Shown here piece after piece: positions 19,005 through 28,246 of a DNA stretch of 64,000 nucleotides; the first letter of the stretch is position 1; each line of letters opens with the position of its first letter. The notes below the pieces were generated by a model. That model did no database searches. It was not told the origin of the DNA and saw only the letters and a program-made list of their open reading frames with translations. The stretch is from the NCBI RefSeq assembly GCF_014337925.2, contig NZ_CP143423.1, positions 3,874,501-3,938,500 of the forward strand, written 5' to 3'. This stretch comes from Roseobacter fucihabitans (GTDB lineage Bacteria > Pseudomonadota > Alphaproteobacteria > Rhodobacterales > Rhodobacteraceae). The translations under genes and the position numbers were made by a program.

Positions 19005-19771
19005 TGTCCGACGCTTCACAGGACCAAGTTTTCGAATTTCTGTGCCGCATGGGGGATAATACGTTGGTCTTGGGCCACCGCGTCAGCGAATGGTGTGGCC
19101 ACGCGCCAGTGTTGGAAGAAGACATCGCGCTGGCCAATACCGCACTGGACCTGATCGGGCAGACGCAGATGTGGCTGGGCCTTGCCGGTGAGATCGAAGA
19201 CAAAGGGCGCAGCGCGGATGATCTGGCGATGTTGCGCGACGTTTGGGATTTCCGCAATCTGCTGCTGGTGGAACAGCCCAACGGCGATTTCGGCCAGACC
19301 ATGATGCGCCAGTTCCTGTTTGATGCCTGGCATCTGGCGATGCTCAGGGCGCTGGCGGGCGCGTCACATGAACAGATCGCGGCGATCGCGGCCAAATCCG
19401 TCAAGGAAGTGCAATATCACGTCGAACGCTCCGGTGACACGGTCATCGGGCTGGGCGATGGCACTTCTGAGAGCCACATGCGGATGCAAAATGCGCTGAA
19501 CCTGCTGTGGCCCTATGTGGGCGAAATGTTTGTGCCCGACGCGGTGGATGACGCCCTCGCGCAAGCGGGCATTGCCCCTGATCTGGTGCATTTGCGCACA
19601 GAATTTGACACCCATGTCGGCGCGGTTCTGGCCGATGCAACCCTGATCGTCCCAGAGGGCGATTTTGCGCATAAGGGCGGGAAAACCGGCTTTCAGCACT
19701 CCGAACATCTGGGCCATGTGCTGACACAGATGCAATGGCTGCAACGGGCCTATCCCGGCGCGACCTGGTAG
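19004..19771 (+). CDS. paaC: Phenylacetyl-CoA 1,2-epoxidase subunit PaaC
   Basis: PaaC is the non-catalytic ferritin-like partner of PaaA and is needed for the complex to hold substrate. The 255-residue protein shows LGHRVSEWCGHAPVLEEDIA, ANTALDLIGQTQMWLGLAGE and HVERSGDTVIGLGDGT. The ATG at 19004 shares its A with the paaB stop (TGATG); a GTG three bases earlier is a possible but less likely start. Its stop is one base before the paaD start. Confidence 0.95.
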   Translation: MSDASQDQVFEFLCRMGDNTLVLGHRVSEWCGHAPVLEEDIALANTALDLIGQTQMWLGLAGEIEDKGRSADDLAMLRDVWDFRNLLLVEQPNGDFGQTMMRQFLFDAWHLAMLRALAGASHEQIAAIAAKSVKEVQYHVERSGDTVIGLGDGTSESHMRMQNALNLLWPYVGEMFVPDAVDDALAQAGIAPDLVHLRTEFDTHVGAVLADATLIVPEGDFAHKGGKTGFQHSEHLGHVLTQMQWLQRAYPGATW

Positions 19772-19772
19772 G

Positions 19773-20231
19773 ATGAAACCTGCGGTGGCAGAAATCTGGG
19801 ACTGGCTTGACGGCGTGCCCGACCCCGAAATCCCGGTGATCTCGGTTGTCGATCTGGGCATTGTGCGGGGTGTATCCTGGGACGGCGATACGTTGGAAGT
19901 TTCCGTCACCCCGACCTATTCGGGTTGTCCTGCCACACGCGTCATCGCGATGGATATCCAAACCGCGCTGCTTGACAGGGGTATCGAAAACATACGCATC
20001 AAGACCCAGATCAGCCCGCCCTGGACCACCGATTGGCTGTCCGAACAGGGCCGTACCAAGCTCATGGACTACGGTATCGCGCCGCCCCGCGCCGCCGGAG
20101 GACCCGATTGCTGCCCGCGCTGCAAATCGACCAATGTCACCCGGATCAGCCAGTTCGGCTCGACCCCCTGCAAGGCGCAATGGCGCTGCGCCGATTGTCT
20201 GGAACCTTTCGACTATTTCAAATGTATCTGA
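19773..20231 (+). CDS. paaD: Phenylacetate degradation protein PaaD (DUF59/SUF-type)
   Basis: PaaD is a 152-residue accessory protein, probably for metallocentre maturation of the epoxidase. Residues 1-90 are a MIP18/DUF59 domain (PDPEIPVISVVDLGIVRGVS, then YSGCPATRVIAMDI with its conserved Cys). The C-terminal 40 residues form a zinc-ribbon-like set of cysteines (CCPRCKS, then CKAQWRCADC). The start follows the paaC stop by one base. Confidence 0.94.
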   Translation: MKPAVAEIWDWLDGVPDPEIPVISVVDLGIVRGVSWDGDTLEVSVTPTYSGCPATRVIAMDIQTALLDRGIENIRIKTQISPPWTTDWLSEQGRTKLMDYGIAPPRAAGGPDCCPRCKSTNVTRISQFGSTPCKAQWRCADCLEPFDYFKCI

Positions 20232-20243
20232 GGAGCAGATCAG

Positions 20244-21311
20244 ATGGCGCGTTTTCATCCCCTATCCGTCACGGATGTCACCAAGACCATTCGAGATGCC
20301 GTTATTGTGACGCTCAAACCGGTGAACGGCGGGGATTTCGATTTCATCCAGGGCCAATATCTGACCTTCCGACAGAGTTTTGACGGCACCGAAGTACGGC
20401 GTTCCTATTCCATCTGCGCGGGCAAGGATGATGGCTTCCTGCAAGTGGGCATCAAGAAGGTTCACGGCGGCGCGTTTTCAACCTGGGCCAACGAAACCCT
20501 TGCGCCCGGCATGACACTTGAAGCGATGGAACCGATGGGCAGTTTCCACACGCCGATCACACCGGAGCAGCCAAAAAATTACCTCGGCTTTGCCGGGGGA
20601 TCAGGGATCACGCCGGTCTTGTCGATCATGAAAACCATCCTGACCCGCGAGCCGGGGAGCGCCTTCACGCTGATCTATGCCAACCGGGGCGTCAATACGA
20701 TCATGTTCCGAGAGGAACTGGAGGACCTCAAAAATCTCCACATGGGCCGCCTGACCGTGATCCATATTCTGGAAAGCGACGCCCAGGACATCGACCTGTT
20801 CACGGGCCGCGTGGATGCGGACAAATGCGAGGCCCTTTTTGAGCATTGGATCGATATCAACAGCGTGGACACCGCGTTTATCTGCGGGCCTGAGCCGATG
20901 ATGCTGGGGATTGCGCAAGCGCTGCGCGCGCACGGGTTGAGCGATGATCAGATCAAGTTTGAACTTTTCGCCAGCGCCCAGCCCGGACGCCTGAAACGCA
21001 AGCCCAGCGATAGCGTCAGTGATGCGGCGGCGAAATCGACCAATGCGACCCTCACCCTGGACGGGTCCGCGCGCAGCTTTACGATGGACAAAGATCAATC
21101 GATCCTTGAGGCCGCGCTCGAAAACGCGCTGGATGCGCCCTATGCCTGCAAGGCCGGGGTCTGCTCCACGTGCAGGTGCAAACTCGTGGAAGGCGAAGTC
21201 GAGATGATCGCAAACCACGCGCTTGAGGATTACGAGGTGGCGCAGGGCTATGTGCTATCCTGCCAATCCTTCCCCGTCACCGACCGTGTGGTTGTGGATT
21301 ACGATCAATAA
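20244..21311 (+). CDS. paaE: Phenylacetyl-CoA epoxidase reductase PaaE
   Basis: PaaE is the NADPH-dependent reductase that passes electrons to the diiron subunit PaaA. The 355-residue protein has an FAD-binding domain (RRSYSICAG, the flavin motif, near residue 55), an NAD(P) domain (GFAGGSGITPVLSIMKTIL near 115 and ICGPEPMM near 212), and a C-terminal plant-type [2Fe-2S] ferredoxin (CKAGVCSTCRCKLVEGEVEM near 300 plus a final Cys in LSCQSFP). All four Fe-S cysteines are present. It lies 12 bases after paaD. Confidence 0.95.
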   Translation: MARFHPLSVTDVTKTIRDAVIVTLKPVNGGDFDFIQGQYLTFRQSFDGTEVRRSYSICAGKDDGFLQVGIKKVHGGAFSTWANETLAPGMTLEAMEPMGSFHTPITPEQPKNYLGFAGGSGITPVLSIMKTILTREPGSAFTLIYANRGVNTIMFREELEDLKNLHMGRLTVIHILESDAQDIDLFTGRVDADKCEALFEHWIDINSVDTAFICGPEPMMLGIAQALRAHGLSDDQIKFELFASAQPGRLKRKPSDSVSDAAAKSTNATLTLDGSARSFTMDKDQSILEAALENALDAPYACKAGVCSTCRCKLVEGEVEMIANHALEDYEVAQGYVLSCQSFPVTDRVVVDYDQ

Positions 21312-21322
21312 GGACGCTGACC

Positions 21323-22087
21323 ATGACCGATACGATGGATATTTCCGAATACCTCGCAAAGGGCGGTCGCCTCACGAACCCGGCCAATGTCCCCACGCGC
21401 TACCGCGCCGAGCTGATGAAAATCATGGCCACTTTTGTGGACAGCGAATTGGCCGGGGCCGCGGGGTTTGCCGATGTGATCAATGCCGGTCCGGGCATTA
21501 AGGAACGGATTGCCGCCGCGCGGATCGTTCTGGAAAAGACCGACCATGCCGATAAGGTCCTCAGGCTGATGGGTGAATTTGGCGCAAATACCGATCGCTA
21601 TGCCAATCACCACCCCTGGTCGGACCGCTTGCCGCGCGACACGCCCCCCGGCACGCTGCGCCATGCCCACGACATGCGGTTATCGGTTCTCAACTACCCG
21701 CTGGATGGCTGGTGCGATGCAGTAGTGATGAACATGCTGATGGGGGGCGCGGTCGGGGTGCAATTGTCGGAATTCCTCTCTTCATCATACCAGCCCTTCG
21801 CAGAAGCGATCCGCGAAATCGCGCCGCGCGAACAGCGCCATACCGAGCTTGCGGTGGAAGGTCTGAAAAAGCTGATCCAGCAGGGGGAAATCGATGCTGT
21901 GAGCCAAAGCGTCGCCTATTGGTGGCCGCGCGTCAGCGATAGCTTTGGCTCAGGTGCGACCGCACGCAACGATGCGCTCAAGGCGATGGGCCTGCGCAGC
22001 AGGACCAACGCGCAATTGCATGACAGATGGGTCAATATCACCGCGGCGACCCTTGAAGATCTGGGGGTAAGCCGTCCTGCGGATTGA
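21323..22087 (+). CDS. Additional PaaA/PaaC-like (phenylacetic acid catabolic) ferritin-like protein
   Basis: This 254-residue protein is the sixth gene after the thiolase and starts 11 bases after paaE, so it belongs to the operon. It resembles the phenylacetic acid catabolic (PaaA/PaaC) ferritin-like fold in helical layout. Recognisable parts are FVDSELAGAAGFADVINAGP (Glu), MRLSVLNYPLDGWCDAVVMN and FAEAIREIAPREQRHTELAV (an E-x-x-H pattern), followed by VAYWWPRVSDSFGS and a C-terminus resembling that of PaaA. It is neither PaaA nor PaaC, which are both present. The retained Glu/ExxH residues suggest it may still bind metal. The function is unknown; it could be an extra subunit, a stabiliser or an oxygenase for another CoA ester. 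Confidence 0.75.
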   Translation: MTDTMDISEYLAKGGRLTNPANVPTRYRAELMKIMATFVDSELAGAAGFADVINAGPGIKERIAAARIVLEKTDHADKVLRLMGEFGANTDRYANHHPWSDRLPRDTPPGTLRHAHDMRLSVLNYPLDGWCDAVVMNMLMGGAVGVQLSEFLSSSYQPFAEAIREIAPREQRHTELAVEGLKKLIQQGEIDAVSQSVAYWWPRVSDSFGSGATARNDALKAMGLRSRTNAQLHDRWVNITAATLEDLGVSRPAD

Positions 22088-22593
22088 CGGATGGGCCGCA
22101 CTCAGATGCGCGTTTCCCGAGCGATTCAGGTCGTTTGATCGGTCTGGCAGGTTCGTCAGGGGGGCGGCTATCGGCGGTACTGTTCTATCTGTGACACCCA
22201 TTGGGCGGTGCGAAAATCAACAGGACGGTCGCATGCAACTCACGCGCATTGCCACCAAACACCTCCGGCATTGTTCCAGCGCCCAAACCGCCAATCTGCA
22301 CCGCCCGATCACGCCTGAGCGCTTCAGGGATTTCAATGCGACGCGAGTGAGCCGCTCGAAAAGGTCAAACCACGCCGTTTTCAGACCGATGATGCGATCC
22401 GGCTGCTTGCAAAGATAGATGTCGAGGGTGTCGCACATCCACACGCCGTTGCAGGCGCAATGGTGATCGATCACCGGCCCCAGGCACCATAGGCCTTGGC
22501 CAGCGGTCACATCGACACGCACTCAAAGCCCGGTTCGGCACATATGCGGGCGCGTTTTCACCTTGGTCTCTATCGCGGCGGAACGCGCCCGCC
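22088..22593. other. Intergenic region between paa operon and paaK
   Basis: This 500-base gap lies between two convergent genes. I see no supported gene; short frames on both strands have no recognisable product. No strong terminator hairpin with a T run was spotted. Confidence 0.5.
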
Positions 22594-23904
22594 TTAACCC
22601 TTGTCGCGGTTGTCCAACACGCGAACCGCCTTGCCCTGGCTGCGCGCGACCGAACCGGGTTCGCCCACGACGACTTCGCTGGAAACACCGACCATATCCT
22701 TGATATGTTTCGTCAACATGCGCGCCGCCGCGGTCTTGGAAAGTTCGTCACGCGCGCCCGGAGTCGCCTCGACATAGACCCGCATCGCATCCATACGACC
22801 CGCCTTGTAGAGTTCAATCTGAAAATAAGGCGCGAGACCCCCTGTTGCCATCACCTGTTCCTCGATCTGCGTCGGGAACAGGTTGACACCGCGCAGGATG
22901 ATCATGTCATCCGAGCGCCCGGTGATCTTTTCCATCCGCCGCATATTGCGTGCCGTGCCGGGCAACAACCGCGTCAGATCGCGCGTGCGATACCGGATCA
23001 TCGGCATGCCTTCTTTGGTCAGCGTGGTAAAAACCAGCTCGCCTTCATGCCCGTCCTCCAGAACCGCGCCCGTAACCGGGTCGATGATTTCAGGGTAATA
23101 GTGGTCCTCCCAGACATGCAGCCCATCCTTGGTTTCGACACATTCATTGGCCACACCGGGACCCATGATCTCGCTCAATCCGTAGATGTCGACAGCGTGC
23201 ATGTCGAAGGCCTCTTGGACTTCCTTGCGCATCGCGTTGGTCCAGGGTTCGGCCCCAAAGACACCCACTTGCAGCGACGATTGGCGCGGGTCGATGCCTG
23301 CCTTGTGGAAACCTTCAAGAATATTGAGCATGTAAGACGGCGTGACCATGATGCCCGTCGGTTGGAAATCATGGATCAGGCCAACCTGTTTTTCCGTCTG
23401 ACCGCCGCCCATCGGCACAACGGTCCCGCCCAGCTTTTCAATGCCGTAATGCGCGCCCAGCCCGCCGGTGAACAACCCATACCCGTAGGCGTTGTGGATC
23501 ATATCCCCCGCCCGCAAGCCCGAGGCGCGCAGGCTGCGTGCCAGCGTATCGGCCCAGATTTCGATGTCGTTTTTGGTGTAGACGACAACCGTGGGTTTGC
23601 CCGTGGTGCCAGAGGAGGCATGGATGCGGGCAAGGTTTTCCCTTGGCACCGCAGAAAGGCCAAAAGGGTAATTGTTCCGCAGGTCGTCTTTATGGGTGAA
23701 GGGAAATTTCGCGAGGTCCTTGAGGTCCCTGAGGTCATCGGGGTGCACGCCCGCCTCATCAAATCGTTTGCGATACATCGCCACATTGTCATAGGCGTGA
23801 CGCAACGACCATTTCATCCGCCCCAGTTGCAGGGCTGCTATTTCGTCGGTGCTGGCAATTTCAATGGGGTCCAGATCGGCTTTCGCCGGGCTCAGGTCTT
23901 TCAT
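22594..23904 (-). CDS. paaK: Phenylacetate-CoA ligase PaaK
   Basis: PaaK activates phenylacetate with ATP and CoA, the entry step of the pathway, in the cytoplasm. The 436-residue protein has the adenylate-forming motif ASSGTTGKPTVVVYT near residues 95-110, DIYGLSEIMGPGVANEC near 235 and the hinge region ITGRSDDMIILRGVNLFPTQ near 330. The ATG at 23904 has an excellent GGAGGAGGT site (minus strand) 3-5 bases before it. A longer frame begins further upstream within paaI but lacks support. It follows paaI by 22 bases. Confidence 0.95.
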   Translation of the reverse strand: MKDLSPAKADLDPIEIASTDEIAALQLGRMKWSLRHAYDNVAMYRKRFDEAGVHPDDLRDLKDLAKFPFTHKDDLRNNYPFGLSAVPRENLARIHASSGTTGKPTVVVYTKNDIEIWADTLARSLRASGLRAGDMIHNAYGYGLFTGGLGAHYGIEKLGGTVVPMGGGQTEKQVGLIHDFQPTGIMVTPSYMLNILEGFHKAGIDPRQSSLQVGVFGAEPWTNAMRKEVQEAFDMHAVDIYGLSEIMGPGVANECVETKDGLHVWEDHYYPEIIDPVTGAVLEDGHEGELVFTTLTKEGMPMIRYRTRDLTRLLPGTARNMRRMEKITGRSDDMIILRGVNLFPTQIEEQVMATGGLAPYFQIELYKAGRMDAMRVYVEATPGARDELSKTAAARMLTKHIKDMVGVSSEVVVGEPGSVARSQGKAVRVLDNRDKG

Positions 23905-23926
23905 GTTACCTCCTCCATCGCTGGGA

Positions 23927-24352
23927 TCATTCCTGGAACAATTGGCCTTTGATCGACCGGGACAGGCCCCGCATTTCCGCAATTGTCTTATCGTCCTGAT
24001 TGCTGACACGCACGTCATAAATGCCGCTGCGACCGGTCAAGGAGACCTCGCGTGCGGTCGCAATCAGCCTGTCCCCCAGCCGGGCAGGTGCGGTGTAGGT
24101 GATCGTATTGTTTTGCGCGACGGTCGCCTGATTGCGGCTGTTACAGGCGAAGGCAAAGGTGCTGTCCGCCAGCGAAAAAGTGATGCCGCCATGGCACATC
24201 CCGTGTCCGTTGCAGTGATGTTTGGCGACGGTCAGCGACATAACCGCGGTGCCTTCATCCACCGACACCAGCGTCATTCCCATCCACTGCGACGCAGCAT
24301 CATCCGACCACATCGCCGCTGCGGCGTGGTCTGCGCGTTCTTTTGGTGTCAT
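23927..24352 (-). CDS. paaI: Hydroxyphenylacetyl-CoA thioesterase PaaI
   Basis: PaaI is a hot-dog-fold thioesterase that releases CoA from hydroxylated phenylacetyl-CoA side products. The 141-residue protein has the family core KHHCNGHGMCHGGITFSLAD followed by STFAFACNSRN, with the Gly-Asp of the active site, then AQNNTITYTAPARLGDRLIA. The second of two nearby ATGs (24352) is chosen because AAGGA lies 9 bases before it; the first (24358) is too close. It precedes paaK in the same operon. Confidence 0.93.
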   Translation of the reverse strand: MTPKERADHAAAAMWSDDAASQWMGMTLVSVDEGTAVMSLTVAKHHCNGHGMCHGGITFSLADSTFAFACNSRNQATVAQNNTITYTAPARLGDRLIATAREVSLTGRSGIYDVRVSNQDDKTIAEMRGLSRSIKGQLFQE

Positions 24353-25182
24353 GATCATTTTCCTTTGATTATCGCGAGCCGTTTCGATCAACAGAACCGC
24401 CTGTGCGCCAATATCGCGCGCCTCTCCCAGCGCATAGGGTGCATATCGACGCTCAAACCGTTCAGCGGAACAGTTTTTGGTTGGTATTCAGAGGTTTGAT
24501 CAAGAACCAAATCAGCCATCGGATGTCACTTTCAGCGGTGCATAAATCCATATCCTCATACACTGACCAGTTGGTCAATTGATTATTGCCGGAGGGAATC
24601 CGGTGAAGCAGACGTCACGAACCCGGATACGTTCAGCAACGCAAACAGCCTTGGGCGGCGATCAATTATTTGGCCAAATTTCAAAGCACCAATCAAGGGG
24701 GCGCAGAGAACAGCGATACCTCTGGTCGTCCGCGGGTGTTTTCCAATCTCGTCTATGCCGCAATTCCGCCTGATCCCCTTACGGCTGTGTGATCGCGTGG
24801 AAGGTGTCGCCGAGCAGGACGATCCGGCTTGTCTATATGACGTCAGGATGCGTAATTGAACGCATGTCCAAGCCGCTCTTGACTGATCCGATCTTCCTGC
24901 CCTTGGTAATTTCGCTGGGGTCTGATCCGATCCGGCTTGGCGTTTTCGGGGGTGTGGCACTCAAAACCATGCGCGTGACTCCACATGCCGAATGGAACCG
25001 CTTTACCTGCAAAAACGTAGCCAGAGATATTGCAACACCTGCGGTCTTCCCGCGTATTATCCCCGATTGGGTCACAGATTTGGAACGCTTGGCGCTGGTC
25101 ATGGTCCTGCAAGTTTACATTCTCTGTATGCAGAACCAAAACCGCGTTTCGGGCAACAGAACTCCTCGCAAAAGGAAAAACC
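24353..25182. promoter_or_regulatory. Divergent regulatory region between paaI and paaZ
   Basis: About 830 bases separate the divergent paaI and paaZ genes. The region holds a perfect palindrome TGACCA-GT-TGGTCA at 24564-24577, which looks like a TetR-family operator, and a shorter inverted repeat ATGCG / CGCAT at 24848-24865. No gene could be supported in it, although the spacing is large enough for a lost regulator gene. No TetR gene is present elsewhere in the window. Confidence 0.5.
24564..24577. promoter_or_regulatory. TetR-type palindromic operator candidate
   Basis: The sequence TGACCAGTTGGTCA has perfect 6-base arms around GT. Its form and position, about 210 bases upstream of paaI, fit a TetR-family (PaaR-like) operator. 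Assignment to a specific protein is inference. Confidence 0.5.
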
Positions 25183-27219
25183 ATGAGCCTTCTGAAGATC
25201 AACAGCTTTGCAGCCGGTCAATGGGTCGCCCCGGACGCCAATGCGCGCGGCATCGACAACGCGGTCACCGGAGCGCCCTTTGGACTGGCGGGCAATGATG
25301 CGCTGGATGTGCAAGCGATGCTTGATCACGCGCGCCAGATTGGCAGCCCTGCCCTGCGGGCGCTGACATTTCATGATCGCGCCCGCATGCTCAAGGCGCT
25401 GGCGTCCCATCTGGGCAATCACAAACAGGCGCTTTACGATCTGTCCTTTGCCACCGGGGCCACGCAGGCCGATCACCTGATCGATGTGGACGGCGGCATC
25501 GGGACGATGTTCGTCTTTGCCTCCAAGGGTCGACGCGAAATGCCGGATGGGCATGTCTATCTCGACGGTCCGGTGGAACAGCTTTCCCGCTCCGGCAGTT
25601 TCCTTGGCCAGCACATCGCCACCCCCTTGCAGGGCGTCGCGGTGCACATCAACGCTTTCAACTTCCCCGTCTGGGGGATGCTCGAAAAGCTGGCGCCGAC
25701 ATTGCTTGCCGGTGTGCCCGCCATCGTCAAACCCGCAACCGCAACCTGTTATGTGACCGAACACGCCGTGCGGATCATGCTCGACAGCGGGATCCTTCCC
25801 ACAGGGGCCTTGCAGCTTGTTTCGGGGGGGCTTGGCGATATGCTGGATCATCTGACCTGTCAGGATGTCGTGAGCTTTACAGGTTCTGCGCAGACTGCAT
25901 TCAAACTGCGCTCTGCCCCGCATATCCTGCGCAATTCGATCCGCTTTGTCGCCGAACAGGATAGCCTGAACGCCTCGATCCTGGGTCCGGATGCTCTCCC
26001 CGGAACGCCGGAATTTGACCTGTTCGTCAAAGAGGTAGAGCGTGAAATAACCACCAAAGCCGGTCAGAAATGTACCGCCATCCGCCGCATCCTGGCGCCA
26101 CAGGCGCAGGTTGACGCGGTGATTGCCGCGCTGAGCGCGCGCTTGGCCAAGACCGTGATCGGCGATCCGCAAGCGCAAGGCACCCGCATGGGGGCGCTGG
26201 TCTCCAACAGCCAAAAACGCGACGTTCTGGAAAAGGCCAGGATCATCGCAACCGAGGCCGAGCGCGTTTTCGGCGACCCGGAAAACTTCGACGTACAGGG
26301 CGCGGATATCGAAAATGGCGCTTTCCTGCCGCCGATGTTGTTTCACTGCGCCGACCCCGATGCCGCGCGACGGGTCCATGATACCGAAGCCTTTGGCCCC
26401 GTTTCTACGATCATGGGTTACCGGGATCTGGATCATGCGATCACATTGGTGAACCGTGGCGAAGGTTCTTTGGTGGCCTCCGTGATCACCCATGACCCGG
26501 AGGTCGCGCGCGAGGTGGCCATGGGGGCGGGTGCCTTTCACGGGCGGCTTTATTTCAACAACCGTGACAGCATGAGTGAAGCCACCGGCCACGGCTCACC
26601 CCTGCCCCACATGGTCCATGGTGGACCCGGCCGTGCGGGAGGTGGTGAAGAATTGGGCGGGGTGCGCGGCGTGATGCATTACATGCAGCGGACTGCCATT
26701 CAGGGTAGCCCGGATATTCTCACCGCAATCACCCGAAAATGGGTGCCCGGTGCAACCGAAATACCAGCGCCAGCGCACCCCTTTACCCGGACATTCCACG
26801 CGTTGGGCATTGGGGAAACCATCCAAACCGGCCCGCGCGAAATCACACTGGCTGATATCGAGCAGTTTGCGCAATTCACGGGCGATACGTTCTATGCCCA
26901 CATGGATGAGGAGGCCGCCAAACGGAATCCGTTTTTTCCCGGACGTGTCGCCCATGGCTATTTGCTGCTCAGCTTTGCCGCTGGACTTTTTGTTGAGCCA
27001 AACGAAGGGCCTGTGCTGGCCAATACCGGGTTGGATGCGCTGCGCTTCATGAAGCCGGTTCAGGCGGGCGACAGCATCAAGGTCCGCCTGACCGTCAAAA
27101 ACAAGACCCCGCGCAATGAGGCATATGGCGAGGTGCGCTGGCACGTCACATTGAGCAATCAGGACGATGAACTGGTGGCGGAATATGAGCTTTTGACGAT
27201 GAATGCATACGCATCTTAG
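25183..27219 (+). CDS. paaZ: Bifunctional oxepin-CoA hydrolase / semialdehyde dehydrogenase PaaZ
   Basis: PaaZ hydrolyses the oxepin-CoA ring and then oxidises the aldehyde to 3-oxo-5,6-dehydrosuberyl-CoA. At 678 residues it is full length. The N-terminal 520 residues form an aldehyde dehydrogenase with the catalytic Cys in [10 protein letters not shown] near residue 297. The C-terminal 150 residues form an R-specific (MaoC-type) hydratase with [20 protein letters not shown] and [18 protein letters not shown]. The ATG at 25183 with AAAAGGA upstream is preferred over in-frame starts up to 153 bases earlier, because it gives the family N-terminus [14 protein letters not shown]. paaX follows after 37 bases. 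Confidence 0.95.
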   Translation: MSLLKINSFAAGQWVAPDANARGIDNAVTGAPFGLAGNDALDVQAMLDHARQIGSPALRALTFHDRARMLKALASHLGNHKQALYDLSFATGATQADHLIDVDGGIGTMFVFASKGRREMPDGHVYLDGPVEQLSRSGSFLGQHIATPLQGVAVHINAFNFPVWGMLEKLAPTLLAGVPAIVKPATATCYVTEHAVRIMLDSGILPTGALQLVSGGLGDMLDHLTCQDVVSFTGSAQTAFKLRSAPHILRNSIRFVAEQDSLNASILGPDALPGTPEFDLFVKEVEREITTKAGQKCTAIRRILAPQAQVDAVIAALSARLAKTVIGDPQAQGTRMGALVSNSQKRDVLEKARIIATEAERVFGDPENFDVQGADIENGAFLPPMLFHCADPDAARRVHDTEAFGPVSTIMGYRDLDHAITLVNRGEGSLVASVITHDPEVAREVAMGAGAFHGRLYFNNRDSMSEATGHGSPLPHMVHGGPGRAGGGEELGGVRGVMHYMQRTAIQGSPDILTAITRKWVPGATEIPAPAHPFTRTFHALGIGETIQTGPREITLADIEQFAQFTGDTFYAHMDEEAAKRNPFFPGRVAHGYLLLSFAAGLFVEPNEGPVLANTGLDALRFMKPVQAGDSIKVRLTVKNKTPRNEAYGEVRWHVTLSNQDDELVAEYELLTMNAYAS

Positions 27220-27256
27220 GCTTGGAAAACGGGCCTAAGCGGAATAGGAACCGCAT

Positions 27257-28039
27257 ATGCCCACCACATCCTTTCAAGATATTTCGAGATATTTGACACA
27301 AGACCAAACCCCGCGCGTCTGGTCTTTCCTGATTTCGGTGTTCGGAGAATTGGCACAAGACACCGGCGCGAAAATCAGCGGCGCATTGCTGAGCCGTATC
27401 ACCGAGGAAATCGGGATCAAGCCTGAAGCGATGCGTGTTGCCATTCACCGGCTGCGCAAGGACGGTTGGATTGATAGCCTGCGTGCGGGTCGCAGCAGTT
27501 CCTATTTTCTGACCCCGCGGGGGCGTGCCCAAAGCGCCCAGGCATCACCACGCATTTATGCATCCGGACCCGCAGCCGACCGGGCATGGCTTATCATGCA
27601 CAATCCCGGACAATCGGCACAGCCAAGCGACATGCCTGCAGCCTGGATCACGTCAAGCATTTGCATCACATCCGTGGTGCCGGCCTCGGCGCAGATTTTG
27701 GCGGTCCCGCTGGATGCAGATACCGCGCTTCCGCAATGGATGACGAGCCGGGTTTGCGATGACGAGACTGTCGAGATGTCAAAAGAGTTCGCCACGAAAC
27801 TGGAGGGTGTAAACACCTTTCTGAAGACCGCGCCCCACCTGAGCCCGCTTGAAATCACGGCCCTGCGCGTTCTACTGGTCCATAGTTGGCGCAGGATCAT
27901 CCTCAAAGCACCAATTTTGCCGGATCACGTTTTCCCGACCAGCTGGCGCGGATCCATTTGCAGACAGGCGGTTGCTGAGCTGCTCACCCAATACCCCAAG
28001 CGGGCATTGGATGAATTGGAAACCACGACGGACAGTTGA
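27257..28039 (+). CDS. paaX: Phenylacetate operon repressor PaaX
   Basis: PaaX is the phenylacetyl-CoA-responsive repressor of paa genes. The 260-residue protein has the PaaX N-terminal winged helix (WSFLISVFGELAQDTGAKIS, GALLSRITEEIGIKPEAMRV and AIHRLRKDGWIDSLRAGRSS) and a C-terminal domain with LLVHSWRRIILKAPILPDHV and FPTSWRGSICRQAV. It follows paaZ by 37 bases, so it is probably in the paaZ operon and may regulate all three paa transcription units. Confidence 0.92.
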   Translation: MPTTSFQDISRYLTQDQTPRVWSFLISVFGELAQDTGAKISGALLSRITEEIGIKPEAMRVAIHRLRKDGWIDSLRAGRSSSYFLTPRGRAQSAQASPRIYASGPAADRAWLIMHNPGQSAQPSDMPAAWITSSICITSVVPASAQILAVPLDADTALPQWMTSRVCDDETVEMSKEFATKLEGVNTFLKTAPHLSPLEITALRVLLVHSWRRIILKAPILPDHVFPTSWRGSICRQAVAELLTQYPKRALDELETTTDS

Positions 28040-28246
28040 AAACCTGCGGGGAAATTTCATCTCATCATTCGGTTTATCCCTAAACAGAATGGCCAAAAGG
28101 AGTGACACCTGATTGAATTGGGTCGAACTGCGCGACAGGGCGGCGGCACTGCTGGCAGGGACCCCGACATCGCGCGCCAGGTCAGGGTCACAAATCACGT
28201 ATGGCACGTCCTCAGCGGTGGCCTGACCAGACCGCAACGTCGCGTC

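Noticed and set aside
22217-22522. Possible small protein on the minus strand between the paa operon and paaK
   Set aside because: It has no good start or ribosome site and no recognisable family; its unusual Cys and Trp content suggests non-coding sequence.
22705-23952. Long open frame on the plus strand opposite paaK
   Set aside because: It is antisense to a well-conserved gene, with no ribosome site or family motif.
24579-24773. TetR regulator remnant next to the palindrome upstream of paaI
   Set aside because: The short frame has only a vague likeness to a TetR N-terminus and no helix-turn-helix core.
25099-26592. Long open frame on the minus strand opposite paaZ
   Set aside because: It is a shadow of paaZ, rich in His and Arg, and has no family resemblance.
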